A stretch of DNA of 44,683 nt from assembly GCA_020859905.1 (NCBI GenBank), contig JAJBVI010000160.1:1-44683 (forward strand). Reading direction: 5' to 3'. Positions 19,846-28,712 of the stretch are shown in pieces. The notes beneath the pieces were generated by a model. That model saw nothing but the letters and a program-made list of their open reading frames with translations. It ran no database searches and was not told where the DNA came from. A program made the position numbers and the translations under genes. The first letter of the stretch is position 1, and every line of letters starts with the position of its first letter. The DNA comes from Lachnospiraceae bacterium. GTDB lineage: Bacteria > Bacillota > Clostridia > Lachnospirales > Lachnospiraceae.

Positions 19846-22128
19846 TTAGCGCCTGTTATAGTTGATCAGGCATCCCTTTAAGATGATCTCTCTCTCGTCA
19901 TCCGTCAGGTCTCCCATTCTCAGGGTGAACGGAACCAGCGCCCCGTCTTTTACAACATAAGCCGGGATCTCCGTCTGTTTCTCCCCAATCGCCTTTCTGA
20001 TCTCCGGGATAAAGAGGTAATCGCCGTTTGTAAAGGGCAGGTCTCCCTCCGGAATCAGGAACGGCAGCATGCCCCAGTTGATCAGGTTCGAGCGGTAGCG
20101 CTTCGTCGCGTACTCATTGGCGATGTTCGCCCAGCCGCCCAGCACCTTCTGGCAGGAAGCCGCCTGCTCACGGGCGGAACCATCGCCCGGCTTCACCGCG
20201 AAGATCGTGCTGCCGATGCCGAAGTTATCCCTCTTGATATGGGGGTATTTCGTCCGGATCGCCGCGATAACCGGCACGATCTCCGGCAGGTAATCGGACG
20301 GTTTCTCACCGGAAATCCTCGCTTTCTCCGCTCTCTGTACTTCCTTCGCGCGCCCCACATACGCCGGGTCCTTTCTGGACAGGGTAAACTCTGCCAGCCC
20401 CAGCGGGTTCGAGCGGTAGGACGATGTCTCGCCGGAGGGAATCAGCTCGTCCGTCGTGGTAACCGGATCGTGGATCTCGGAAACCACCTTCAGGACAAGG
20501 TTCTCCGTCAGTGCGCTCATCTCGGGCCAATCCTTGATATTCGGACCGAGGTGAATCTCCGTATCGGGATCCGCCGCGCCTTTACTATCAAAAATACGGT
20601 TCTCATATATCTTACTGTCGAAGAAATACTTCTGCCCCCGGTACTCCACATCCAGCTCCGTAGCGGCGGTCAGATAGCCCTTATTCGCAGCAGTCGCCGC
20701 GATGGAACGGGCATCCATCAGCGCCACCGACGCGATCTGTCCGCTCTGGAGCTTCGAGCCCTCGCGGTTCGGGAAGTTCCTCGTGGAATGGCGGATGGAA
20801 AAGCCGTTGTTCGACGGGGTATCGCCCGCGCCGAAGCAGGGACCGCAGAACGCGGTCTTCATGATGGCTCCGGTCTCCATGATCCGGGCGGCGGAACCGT
20901 TTTTCACAAGCTCCATCCAGATCGGCATGGATGCCGGGTATACGCTCAGTGTAAACTCATCCGGCCCGATGCTCTTGCCCTCCAGGATGTCCGCCGCCGC
21001 ACAGATGTTCTCAAATCCGCCGCCGGCACAGCCCGCGATGATGCCCTGATCAACGTACAGTTTTCCGTCGCGCACCTTATCCTTCAGCGAATACTCCACA
21101 GCCCCGTCGAGGCTGACAAGCGCACGCTTCTCCACATCGTCCAGGATGTCCGCCAGGTTCGCCTTCAGCTCCTCGATCGTGTATGTATTGCTCGGATGGA
21201 ACGGCATGGCGATCATCGGCCGGATCTCACTTAAGTTGATCTCGATACAGCCGTCATAGTACGCTGTCGGATCCGGATTAAGCTCTTTATAATCGCCGGC
21301 TCTGCCATGGATCTCATAGAACTCCCGGATCTTTTCATCGGTCATCCAGATGGAGGAGAGGCATGTCGTCTCCGTAGTCATGACATCCACGCCGATCCGG
21401 AAATCGGCGCTTAAGGACGCCACGCCCGGTCCGACAAACTCCATCACCTTATTGTTCACATAACCGTTTTTGAATACCGCGCCGATAATGGCAAGCGCCA
21501 CATCCTGGGGACCGACACCCTTCACAGGCTCGCCGGTCATATACACGGCGACCACGCCGGGCATCTTAATGTCATAAGTCTGGCACAGCAGCTGCTTCAC
21601 CAGCTCCGGTCCGCCCTCGCCCATCGCCATGGTGCCGAGCGCCCCGTAGCGGGTGTGGGAATCAGAACCGAGAATCATCTTCCCGCCGCCGGCCAGCATC
21701 TCACGCGCATACTGGTGGATGACCGCCTGATGAGGCGGTACATAGACGCCGCCGTATTTCTTCGCGCAGGTCAGCCCGAACATATGATCATCCTCGTTGA
21801 TAGTTCCGCCCACCGCACAGAGACTGTTGTGGCAGTTCGTCAGAACATAGGGAACCGGGAACTTTTCAAGTCCAGACGCCCGCGCCGTCTGGATGATGCC
21901 GACAAAGGTGATGTCGTGGGACGTCAGCTTGTCAAAGCGGATCTGCAGCTGCTCCATATTTCCGGAAGTATTGTGCGCCTCCAGAATGTGCCAGGCCATC
22001 GTCCCCTTCGCCGCAGCCGCCCGGTCAGCCGTCACACCCTTCGATGCCAGGCAGGCCAAAGCCTCCGGTGTATCCTCGACAATCTCCGTGCCGTTCAGCA
22101 GATATACGCCGTTTTCATATAGTTTCAT
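19846..22128 (-). CDS. Aconitase-family hydratase (YbhJ-like)
   Basis: Cys-containing aconitase motifs ([68 protein letters not shown]); start 22128 with RBS GAGGAGG. Confidence 0.8.
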   Translation of the reverse strand: MKLYENGVYLLNGTEIVEDTPEALACLASKGVTADRAAAAKGTMAWHILEAHNTSGNMEQLQIRFDKLTSHDITFVGIIQTARASGLEKFPVPYVLTNCHNSLCAVGGTINEDDHMFGLTCAKKYGGVYVPPHQAVIHQYAREMLAGGGKMILGSDSHTRYGALGTMAMGEGGPELVKQLLCQTYDIKMPGVVAVYMTGEPVKGVGPQDVALAIIGAVFKNGYVNNKVMEFVGPGVASLSADFRIGVDVMTTETTCLSSIWMTDEKIREFYEIHGRAGDYKELNPDPTAYYDGCIEINLSEIRPMIAMPFHPSNTYTIEELKANLADILDDVEKRALVSLDGAVEYSLKDKVRDGKLYVDQGIIAGCAGGGFENICAAADILEGKSIGPDEFTLSVYPASMPIWMELVKNGSAARIMETGAIMKTAFCGPCFGAGDTPSNNGFSIRHSTRNFPNREGSKLQSGQIASVALMDARSIAATAANKGYLTAATELDVEYRGQKYFFDSKIYENRIFDSKGAADPDTEIHLGPNIKDWPEMSALTENLVLKVVSEIHDPVTTTDELIPSGETSSYRSNPLGLAEFTLSRKDPAYVGRAKEVQRAEKARISGEKPSDYLPEIVPVIAAIRTKYPHIKRDNFGIGSTIFAVKPGDGSAREQAASCQKVLGGWANIANEYATKRYRSNLINWGMLPFLIPEGDLPFTNGDYLFIPEIRKAIGEKQTEIPAYVVKDGALVPFTLRMGDLTDDEREIILKGCLINYNRR

Positions 22129-22158
22129 GTCAATATCCTCCTCGTAATTATTATAAAG

Positions 22159-22220
22159 TGCCGCCCGCGGCACCTCGTGCGCGAAATAAACTGCCTGCAG
22201 CACTTCGTGCGCGGTATAAA
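22159..22220. repeat. ~30-bp direct repeat in the 5' UTR of the aconitase-family gene
   Basis: TGCCGCCCGCGGCACCTCGTGCGCGAAATAAA / CTGCCTGCAGCACTTCGTGCGCGGTATAAA. Confidence 0.75.
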
Positions 22221-22333
22221 TATAGAATAAACCGATGAAGGCTTCCATCTCCATCGGTTTCCGCTTTGTTCATTATAATAAGGAAAAGCGTAAAAATCAA
22301 GAGTGCCGGAAATAAAAGTTTTCAAAAACAGCT

Positions 22334-22399
22334 TGTGTGAGACAGTTTCACACAAAATTTAAAAACGGTATGGAAATTACCTCAGCGCACTGCTATAAT
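22334..22399 (+). promoter_or_regulatory. Palindromic operator-like site TGTGTGA-N7-TCACACA upstream of a TGGAAA-N17-TATAAT promoter
   Basis: Operator 22334-22354; -35 at 22371, -10 at 22394. Confidence 0.5.
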
Positions 22400-22423
22400 A
22401 TCTGAAAAGCGAGGTGAATCGGA

Positions 22424-23200
22424 ATGGATGTTTTCAATATAGAACTGGCAGGTGTGCCGATGGAAATAAGGAGCAGATACAGATACTGCCGCTGGTTTTG
22501 CCGCGGCTACCTTACGGACCGTGCGCCTGTATTCTCCGTCTATGCCGAGGATGACAGGCTGGCGGAGTTTCGGGAATATGCCCCCGATATGCGGGATGAG
22601 TTCCTGGAACGCGACGTTATCTATTCCGCCATTGCCTCTAAGCTTCCCCATTACAACAGGGTGACGCTTCACGGCGCATGTATTTCATATAAAGGAAAAG
22701 GTTATCTCTTCACAGCCGCCAGCGGCACGGGGAAAAGCACTCACATCGGGCTGTGGAGGCAGTATATCGGCACGGCTGTGGATATCGTCAACGGCGACAA
22801 GCCGATTTTCCATATAGAAAATGGCAGCATAACAGCCTGGGACACGCCATGGTGCGGCAAAGAGGGCTGGAACCGCAAACACAGCGCCAGGATGGCGGCG
22901 ATCTGCTTTATCCGCCGCACGGAGGACGGAAAGAACCGCATCCGCGGGGTGGAGCCTGATGAAGCTATTTCTCTCATGCTCCGGCAGATGTTTCATCCGT
23001 ATGAGCCGGAGGCCACAGGTCTTATGCTGGATCTGTTCGGCAGAATGATAGAGAGTCTGCCGCTGTATCTTCTGGAGTGCGACATTTCCGAGGACGCGGT
23101 CAGGTGCAGCTTTGAAGCGCTGACAGGCGAGAAATATACAAGCCCGGGGATTATGGCCACGCCTGAGGAAATAAATCAGTTTTGGCATATGCCGGGATAA
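22424..23200 (+). CDS. HPr kinase-like (HprK-related) ATP-dependent kinase of a PqqD-associated cassette
   Basis: Walker A TAASGTGKSTH; GDKPIF and DTPWCGKEGW motifs of HprK-related/PEPCK-like kinases; PqqD gene follows. Confidence 0.75.
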   Translation: MDVFNIELAGVPMEIRSRYRYCRWFCRGYLTDRAPVFSVYAEDDRLAEFREYAPDMRDEFLERDVIYSAIASKLPHYNRVTLHGACISYKGKGYLFTAASGTGKSTHIGLWRQYIGTAVDIVNGDKPIFHIENGSITAWDTPWCGKEGWNRKHSARMAAICFIRRTEDGKNRIRGVEPDEAISLMLRQMFHPYEPEATGLMLDLFGRMIESLPLYLLECDISEDAVRCSFEALTGEKYTSPGIMATPEEINQFWHMPG

Positions 23201-23214
23201 ACACAGACGATATC

Positions 23215-23237
23215 GTAAATGATACAAAATCATTTGC
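23215..23237. other. Intergenic hairpin upstream of pqqD-like gene
   Basis: GTAAATGAT-acaaa-ATCATTTGC, nested inside inverted repeat TTTTGGCATATGCC (23180-23193)/GGCATGTGCCAAAA (23244-23257). Confidence 0.6.
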
Positions 23238-23369
23238 AGCTTAGGCATGTGCCAAAATCAAGAAGGGACATTACTGTGAAAGAAAGCAGATCTTTCATAG
23301 ATGTTGGCGCGCCGCGACAGCAGCGCATGAATGTTATGCCACCGACCTGGCAGCGGAATGGAGATTATT

Positions 23370-23648
23370 ATGAAAATCAAGGAAGGATTCGTCATCCGCA
23401 GGGTGGCGGGCAAGTATGTGGTGGTCGCCACGGGACAGGCAAGCCGAGAGTTCCACGGTATGATCAAGCTCAACGAGACGGGAAAGACCATATGGGAAGG
23501 CATTGCCGACGGGATGACCGAAGAGCAAATTGTGAATACGCTCGCGGAAAAGAGCGGCGCAAAGACCGGGGAAGACCGTGCGTATATCGCCGACGATGTG
23601 AAGTCGATGATAAAGGAAATGGCTGACGCCGGATTCCTGACCGAGTAA
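23370..23648 (+). CDS. PqqD-family peptide-modification chaperone (RiPP recognition element)
   Basis: MKIKEGFVIRRVAGKYVVVATGQASREFHGMIKLNETGKTIWEGIADGMTEEQIVNTL, winged-helix PqqD pattern; GGAG RBS. Confidence 0.85.
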   Translation: MKIKEGFVIRRVAGKYVVVATGQASREFHGMIKLNETGKTIWEGIADGMTEEQIVNTLAEKSGAKTGEDRAYIADDVKSMIKEMADAGFLTE

Positions 23649-23694
23649 AAGCGGGAGCAGCGCATGGATGTTTACTAAGGAAGGATGATACAAC

Positions 23695-26019
23695 ATGGAA
23701 CATCCTGACACATGGCCAAGCCAACGCGCCGGACAGGACCAGCGCACCGGGCAAGACCAACGCACTGGACAAAGCCAATGCACAGGGCAAAGCCAATGCG
23801 CAAGGCAGGATCAGCGCACTGGACAGGATCAACGCACCGAACAAGACAAACGCACTGAACAAGACAAACCATCACAGACAACGAAGCTGGATGAGCTGGA
23901 AGCCGCCGGTTTTATCGTGATCCCCATTAAGGGTGTCAGTATGCGGCCGCTGCTCTATACCTGGTCCTCCCATGTGCTGATCCGGAAACTGGATGGCAGG
24001 CCGAAAAAGAATGACGTGGTGCTGTATGTCCGTCCTGACGGCGTACAGGTGCTCCACCGTGTCCTGAGCTTTGACGGAGACGTGTGCCTCATCCGGGGCG
24101 ATAATACTTTTGCTGTGGAACGCGTACCGCTGTCTGCCGTGAAAGGCGTGATGGAGAGCTGCTGGCGCGGAAAAGGCAGGCTGCGGGGAGAACGGGAAAT
24201 CAGGACGACAGATAAGCTGTACCGCCTGTATGTCCGGTTCTGGAACCTCATTTATCCTTTCCGTCTGTTGAAACATAAAATTACCGCAGGCGTTGTTTCT
24301 GCGGGCAGACGCATCCTCGGCGACACTTCCATCGGCTGGGTCATGAAAATGGTGAGGGGCAATCTCGCCGGAATACTGCTGCTGACTGTATGTACGGGTG
24401 TGACGGCTTTCCTTTCGGTTATCCTCGTGCTTGTTATGCGTAATGCCATAGATTACGCTGTCGCCCTCGACAGGGGAAAGTTTCTTCAATGGGCCGGTGT
24501 ATTCCTCGGCATTATCATCATCCAGCTTATCCTTTACGCAGTTGTCCGGCAGGTGGACGAGTGGACAAGGGCATCGCTTGAAAACAGGCTGAAACAGCAC
24601 ACCTACGACAATATCCTGCACAGCGCCTACAGCGGTCTGAAAGCCTATCACACGGGAGAGCTTCAGAACCGCATGACCAGCGATGTGAAGATTGTCGCCG
24701 ACTACGCGACGGAGATTATCCCCGGCGTTGTGTCCATGGCGGTGCAGCTTGTCTGCGCACTGGTGATTCTGATGTTCCTTGACTGGCGGTTCGGCAGCAT
24801 CTTTCTCGTCGGGGGAATCGTGATGCTGTGCGTGACCTTCCTCTTCCGCCGCAGGATGAAACGGCTGCATAAAGAGGTGCAGGAGACGGACGGCAAACTC
24901 CGCTCCTGGCTTCAGGAATCCGTGGAAAGCCTCCTGATTCTGAAAGGCTTTGAGGCGGAGGAAATGGCATCGATCCGAACGGATGAAAAAACCTCCGCGC
25001 ACAGAAGAGCCCGCATGAAGAGGAGGACATTCTCAAATATATGTAACCTCGGGTTCGGCGGCGTGATGCGGGGCAGCTATCTCTTTGGTTTAGTCTGGTG
25101 CGGATTCGGCATACTGAACGGCACACTGACCTATGGAACACTGACAGCTGTGCTGCAGCTCATCAACCAGATCCGAAGCCCCTTTGCCAACATCTCCGGC
25201 TTCGTGCCGCAGTATTACAGTATGCTTGCGTCGGCGGAGCGGCTGATTGAGTTGGAGAAGCTGCCAAAAGAAAGCGGCTCAAAGGAGCTGCCCGGCTTCA
25301 CAGGGCTTCACGCAAAAGATTTAACCTTTATCTACGACGACGGCGAGGAAGAAGTCATCAGCGGCGCATCGTTTGATATAGAGAAAGGCGAGATCGTCGC
25401 ACTGACCGGTATTTCCGGCATCGGCAAGAGCACGCTGCTGAAAATACTGCTCGGCATTTACGCGCCTGTGTCCGGCAGACTGTACGCGGACGGAGAGATA
25501 GATATATCCCCGGCAACGCGCCGATGGTTCTCTTACGTTCCCCAGGGCAATATGCTGATGTCCGGCAGTATTTACGAGGCTGTGGACTTTCTGCACTCCG
25601 CTCCGTATACAAAGAAGCAGAAGACAAGGGTGGAGCAGGCATGCAAAATCGCCTGCGCGGACGAATTTATCAGAGAACTGCCGAACGGATATGACACGGT
25701 CCTCGGCGAAAAGGGCGCCGGGCTGTCCGAGGGGCAGATGCAGCGTATCGCCATAGCGAGGGCTGTGTACCGAAACGCGCCCGTGCTGCTCCTGGACGAA
25801 GCGACCTCCGCGCTGGACGAGGACACCGAGCGCAGGCTGTTGAAAAACCTGAAAGACATGGGCGGCCAGACGGTACTCATCGTAACGCACCGGCCGGCAG
25901 CCATGGAGATATGCGGCAAACGGCTGGTGTTTGAACACTCAAATATTACGGTTGAGGGAGTTATCAAAGAAGAGAAAAAGCCGGCCAATGGACAGAATGG
26001 AGGTAATCAGGATGTATGA
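23695..26019 (+). CDS. Fusion protein: Q-rich repeat N-terminus, S24/S26 (SipW-like) peptidase domain, ABC exporter (TMD+NBD)
   Basis: Single 774-aa ORF. Peptidase: IKGVSMRPLLY, VLHRVLSF, IRGDN. ABC: GISGIGKST Walker A, GLSEGQMQRIAIARAV signature, VLLLDEATSALD Walker B. Confidence 0.85.
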   Translation: MEHPDTWPSQRAGQDQRTGQDQRTGQSQCTGQSQCARQDQRTGQDQRTEQDKRTEQDKPSQTTKLDELEAAGFIVIPIKGVSMRPLLYTWSSHVLIRKLDGRPKKNDVVLYVRPDGVQVLHRVLSFDGDVCLIRGDNTFAVERVPLSAVKGVMESCWRGKGRLRGEREIRTTDKLYRLYVRFWNLIYPFRLLKHKITAGVVSAGRRILGDTSIGWVMKMVRGNLAGILLLTVCTGVTAFLSVILVLVMRNAIDYAVALDRGKFLQWAGVFLGIIIIQLILYAVVRQVDEWTRASLENRLKQHTYDNILHSAYSGLKAYHTGELQNRMTSDVKIVADYATEIIPGVVSMAVQLVCALVILMFLDWRFGSIFLVGGIVMLCVTFLFRRRMKRLHKEVQETDGKLRSWLQESVESLLILKGFEAEEMASIRTDEKTSAHRRARMKRRTFSNICNLGFGGVMRGSYLFGLVWCGFGILNGTLTYGTLTAVLQLINQIRSPFANISGFVPQYYSMLASAERLIELEKLPKESGSKELPGFTGLHAKDLTFIYDDGEEEVISGASFDIEKGEIVALTGISGIGKSTLLKILLGIYAPVSGRLYADGEIDISPATRRWFSYVPQGNMLMSGSIYEAVDFLHSAPYTKKQKTRVEQACKIACADEFIRELPNGYDTVLGEKGAGLSEGQMQRIAIARAVYRNAPVLLLDEATSALDEDTERRLLKNLKDMGGQTVLIVTHRPAAMEICGKRLVFEHSNITVEGVIKEEKKPANGQNGGNQDV
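23716..23870 (+). repeat. 18-bp coding minisatellite (~8-9 degenerate copies, QDQRTG unit)
   Basis: QRAG QDQRTG QDQRTG QSQCTG QSQCAR QDQRTG QDQRTE QDKRTE QDKPSQ. Confidence 0.9.
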
Positions 26020-26977
26020 ACGGCGATCAAGGGTTATCGGTATAATATGCGTAGTCATCTGTGCTCTGCTGGCAGGAATCCTGGTATACATGGTATACAC
26101 GAACAACCGGAACAGGCAGGCTCAGTCCGAGGCGATGACGGCGCTGCAGGAGGAAGCAAGGCCGTATGAGGTGGAGCTGCAAAACCTTAAGAGCGAGCTG
26201 GCATCGCTGGAGGACAGTGTCAGCTATACCAGCGAGGAAGCGGAAATCATGGTTGGCTTTGTAGTTTCCGATGTGTCAGATCTTTCGTTTATAGAGGAAC
26301 AGGCGGCGGACTATGGCTTCTCCCCCGTCATCATCATCGACTGTACGATGGATATGGACGTAATAGAGGAGATTCTGGAGACGGCGGACGAATCGTGGGA
26401 AATCATGCTCTACGCCTCCGATTTCCCGGAGGAGGTGAATGACAGCATCCTGTCCGTTATCTCCTGTCTGGAATCCATGAACCGCGAACACTGCGGTGTG
26501 TTCTTCCTGCGGGGAGACTACAGCACCGATTCCAATATACAGCTTCTTGCCGACGACGGGTTTATCGGTTATACTGACTACAACAGCGAAACACCGAAAG
26601 CCGGACAGGCGGAGGACGGCTCCGTGTATTTTGACTATTCCTACGTGAATTCGACGGGAACAATGATGTCCAGCAGGGTGTCCGCACTCTACAGCAGCAA
26701 GTCTTCGATCCTTGTGGCTATCAGCATGGCGAGTATCAATTTCGGGACATTGACGGAAGCTGATGCCGTGAACATTCTGGACAGCTTACAGACCTACACG
26801 GAAAACGACGACTGTTCCTTTTCCACCGTTGCCGCTGTCGTGGAAGAATACTCTGCGGTGAATGAACTGGAAACGGAGCGGCAGGCTGACTATGAGAAAC
26901 AGACTGCCGAGATACAGGCGCGGATTGACGAGCTGGAAGAGATAATCGATGAGATTTATGCCGGAAAACAGAAATAA
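26012..26977 (+). CDS. Membrane-anchored coiled-coil protein of the PqqD/ABC cassette
   Basis: One N-terminal TM (VIGIICVVICALLAGILVYMVY), flanking coiled coils, middle alpha/beta domain; GGAGG RBS; start overlaps the ABC stop. Confidence 0.65.
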   Translation: MYERRSRVIGIICVVICALLAGILVYMVYTNNRNRQAQSEAMTALQEEARPYEVELQNLKSELASLEDSVSYTSEEAEIMVGFVVSDVSDLSFIEEQAADYGFSPVIIIDCTMDMDVIEEILETADESWEIMLYASDFPEEVNDSILSVISCLESMNREHCGVFFLRGDYSTDSNIQLLADDGFIGYTDYNSETPKAGQAEDGSVYFDYSYVNSTGTMMSSRVSALYSSKSSILVAISMASINFGTLTEADAVNILDSLQTYTENDDCSFSTVAAVVEEYSAVNELETERQADYEKQTAEIQARIDELEEIIDEIYAGKQK

Positions 26978-27026
26978 ACCGCCCCGGAAATCTCTTCCGA
27001 TTCCGGGGCTGACAAAAAACGGATAC

Positions 27027-27057
27027 TTAGGAACCGTTCAAAAACAACAGTTCCTTA
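27027..27057. repeat. Short palindromic intergenic element TTAGGAACCGTT-caaaaac-AACAGTTCCTTA
   Basis: Same family as 13051-13081. Confidence 0.8.
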
Positions 27058-28362
27058 TTCATCTCTTCCGAAGATGAGTGTCCGCAGGAGACCGCCGTTT
27101 CCATGCTTCTCCCGGGCGGAACCATCCATCCGCTCCGCCTCACGCGTCAGCTCATCCTCCAGCACCGCCTGATAGATCGCCGCCTCATCAGGGAACTCGG
27201 GATTCGGAGATTCTGCTTCGTCCGCCCCTGAGAAACCGCTGTCTGTCATACTGTCCTGCGGATGTTCCGCTCTGACCGCTTCTCCCCGGAGCTGTCCCGA
27301 TCCGGCATTTACAGCACCCGGCACTTCACTTTCGGCTCTATCAGCAGTATGTTTTGAGATTGCATTTTCTGCTTTTGTATTTTCACACCGTCCCCGGGGC
27401 TCTGCTTCGGCTGCTGACTCCCAGTAGCGCTCCGCCGCGCCTGCTGTATCCCGGTAACGCTCTGCCGCTTCCTCCATCTTCTCCAGATGCAGTACGCTGT
27501 TCATCGCAGGCTCGGTCTGCCCCGCATCGAACGCTCCCGTCTGCGGCTGTCCTGCTCCGTTCGCCTCCGCCTGCGGCTGCCCGGCATCGAACGATCCAGT
27601 CTGCAATTGTTCCGCTTTTTCCCGCTCTTCTTTCCATTTAAAATACGCCGCATTCTGATTCACCCGGATATCCGGCTTCTCCGTCTGCGCGAAGACACGC
27701 TCCTCCGTGCTCTCCTCCGCGCCGTTTTCCATGCTCTGTCCCGCTTTTTCAAAATACTCTTCATTCACCCGGACATCCGACAGAGTGTCTGGGTGAGGCG
27801 CCGCACCGGCATACCGGCGATCGGACGCGTGCGCCGTCTCCGGACTGCGGTTCTCCCTCTCCCTGTCCCTCTCGCGCTCGCGGTTGACCTCCCGCAAGAG
27901 CGTCAGATATTTCCTCGTATCCGCCAGATCCGCCAGCTGCGACTCCAGCTCCGTCTCATGCGTCTTTAACAGATCCTTCTCCTCCCTCAGTTCCCTGCGG
28001 AAACGGCGGAACAGATCGTCCATCGAATCATTCGTCTCATCCATCAGATTGCGGATCCTGCCGATGGCATCCGCCGTATAGATGACAGACGCGGCATAGA
28101 TATCATCCGCACTGGCATTCGCTTTCTCAATAATCTCATTGCCCGCCCTGCGGAAACTGCGCTCCGCGTTCTGGCGGCTCTGGCGGGTCTGCTCATACTG
28201 CTCCATCATGTCAAATATGCCGTTATTCAGCCGGTCCAGAAGCCGCAGGAACTCCTTGCGGTCTATGATGATCTTGTCCGGCTGTCCGTTATAAGCGGAA
28301 CTTTTTGAAAATAATACATGTATTTCTTTTAAAACTCTCTCAACTTTATCCTGCGGGCTCAC
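27055..28362 (-). CDS. Coiled-coil protein, DivIVA-like/ATPase-associated, with repetitive low-complexity middle
   Basis: GTG start after AAGGAGG; long heptad-rich helices; repeats FDAGQPQ/GAGQPQTGAFDAGQ. Confidence 0.55.
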   Translation of the reverse strand: MSPQDKVERVLKEIHVLFSKSSAYNGQPDKIIIDRKEFLRLLDRLNNGIFDMMEQYEQTRQSRQNAERSFRRAGNEIIEKANASADDIYAASVIYTADAIGRIRNLMDETNDSMDDLFRRFRRELREEKDLLKTHETELESQLADLADTRKYLTLLREVNRERERDRERENRSPETAHASDRRYAGAAPHPDTLSDVRVNEEYFEKAGQSMENGAEESTEERVFAQTEKPDIRVNQNAAYFKWKEEREKAEQLQTGSFDAGQPQAEANGAGQPQTGAFDAGQTEPAMNSVLHLEKMEEAAERYRDTAGAAERYWESAAEAEPRGRCENTKAENAISKHTADRAESEVPGAVNAGSGQLRGEAVRAEHPQDSMTDSGFSGADEAESPNPEFPDEAAIYQAVLEDELTREAERMDGSAREKHGNGGLLRTLIFGRDE

Positions 28363-28712
28363 GATATTCCTCCTTGTCGTAATCTATAATATTTGCCGGA
28401 GCGCACGAAAACCGGCAGAGATTTTCATTCGGTAATAGTAGTATAACACAGGCGCTGATTTATCCCAATAAATTTTTTATGAGTCTTTTGCGTTAGTTTT
28501 TCTGTACAAAAATACAAAAACTTCCTCTTGCGCCGGCGCACATCTTTCATTATAATGATGAGAACTGTATTGACACAGACAAACCGGAAGCAGTCACAGA
28601 CAACTTGTTCCCCGGACTGACGCCCGCCTGTGATATGAGGCGGTCTTTCCGGAGACGTACGGTCACTGACAGCCTGTTTTCCAGTACTGATACTCACCCG
28701 AGGAATACCGAC

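Noticed and set aside
20239-21234. 331-aa plus-strand ORF
   Set aside because: Antisense shadow of the aconitase-family gene.
23872-25002. 376-aa minus-strand ORF
   Set aside because: Antisense shadow of the peptidase-ABC gene.
26982-27008. CCCCGGAA...TTCCGGGG hairpin as an intrinsic terminator of the cassette
   Set aside because: Stem is good but no T run follows on the plus strand, so terminator function is not supported.
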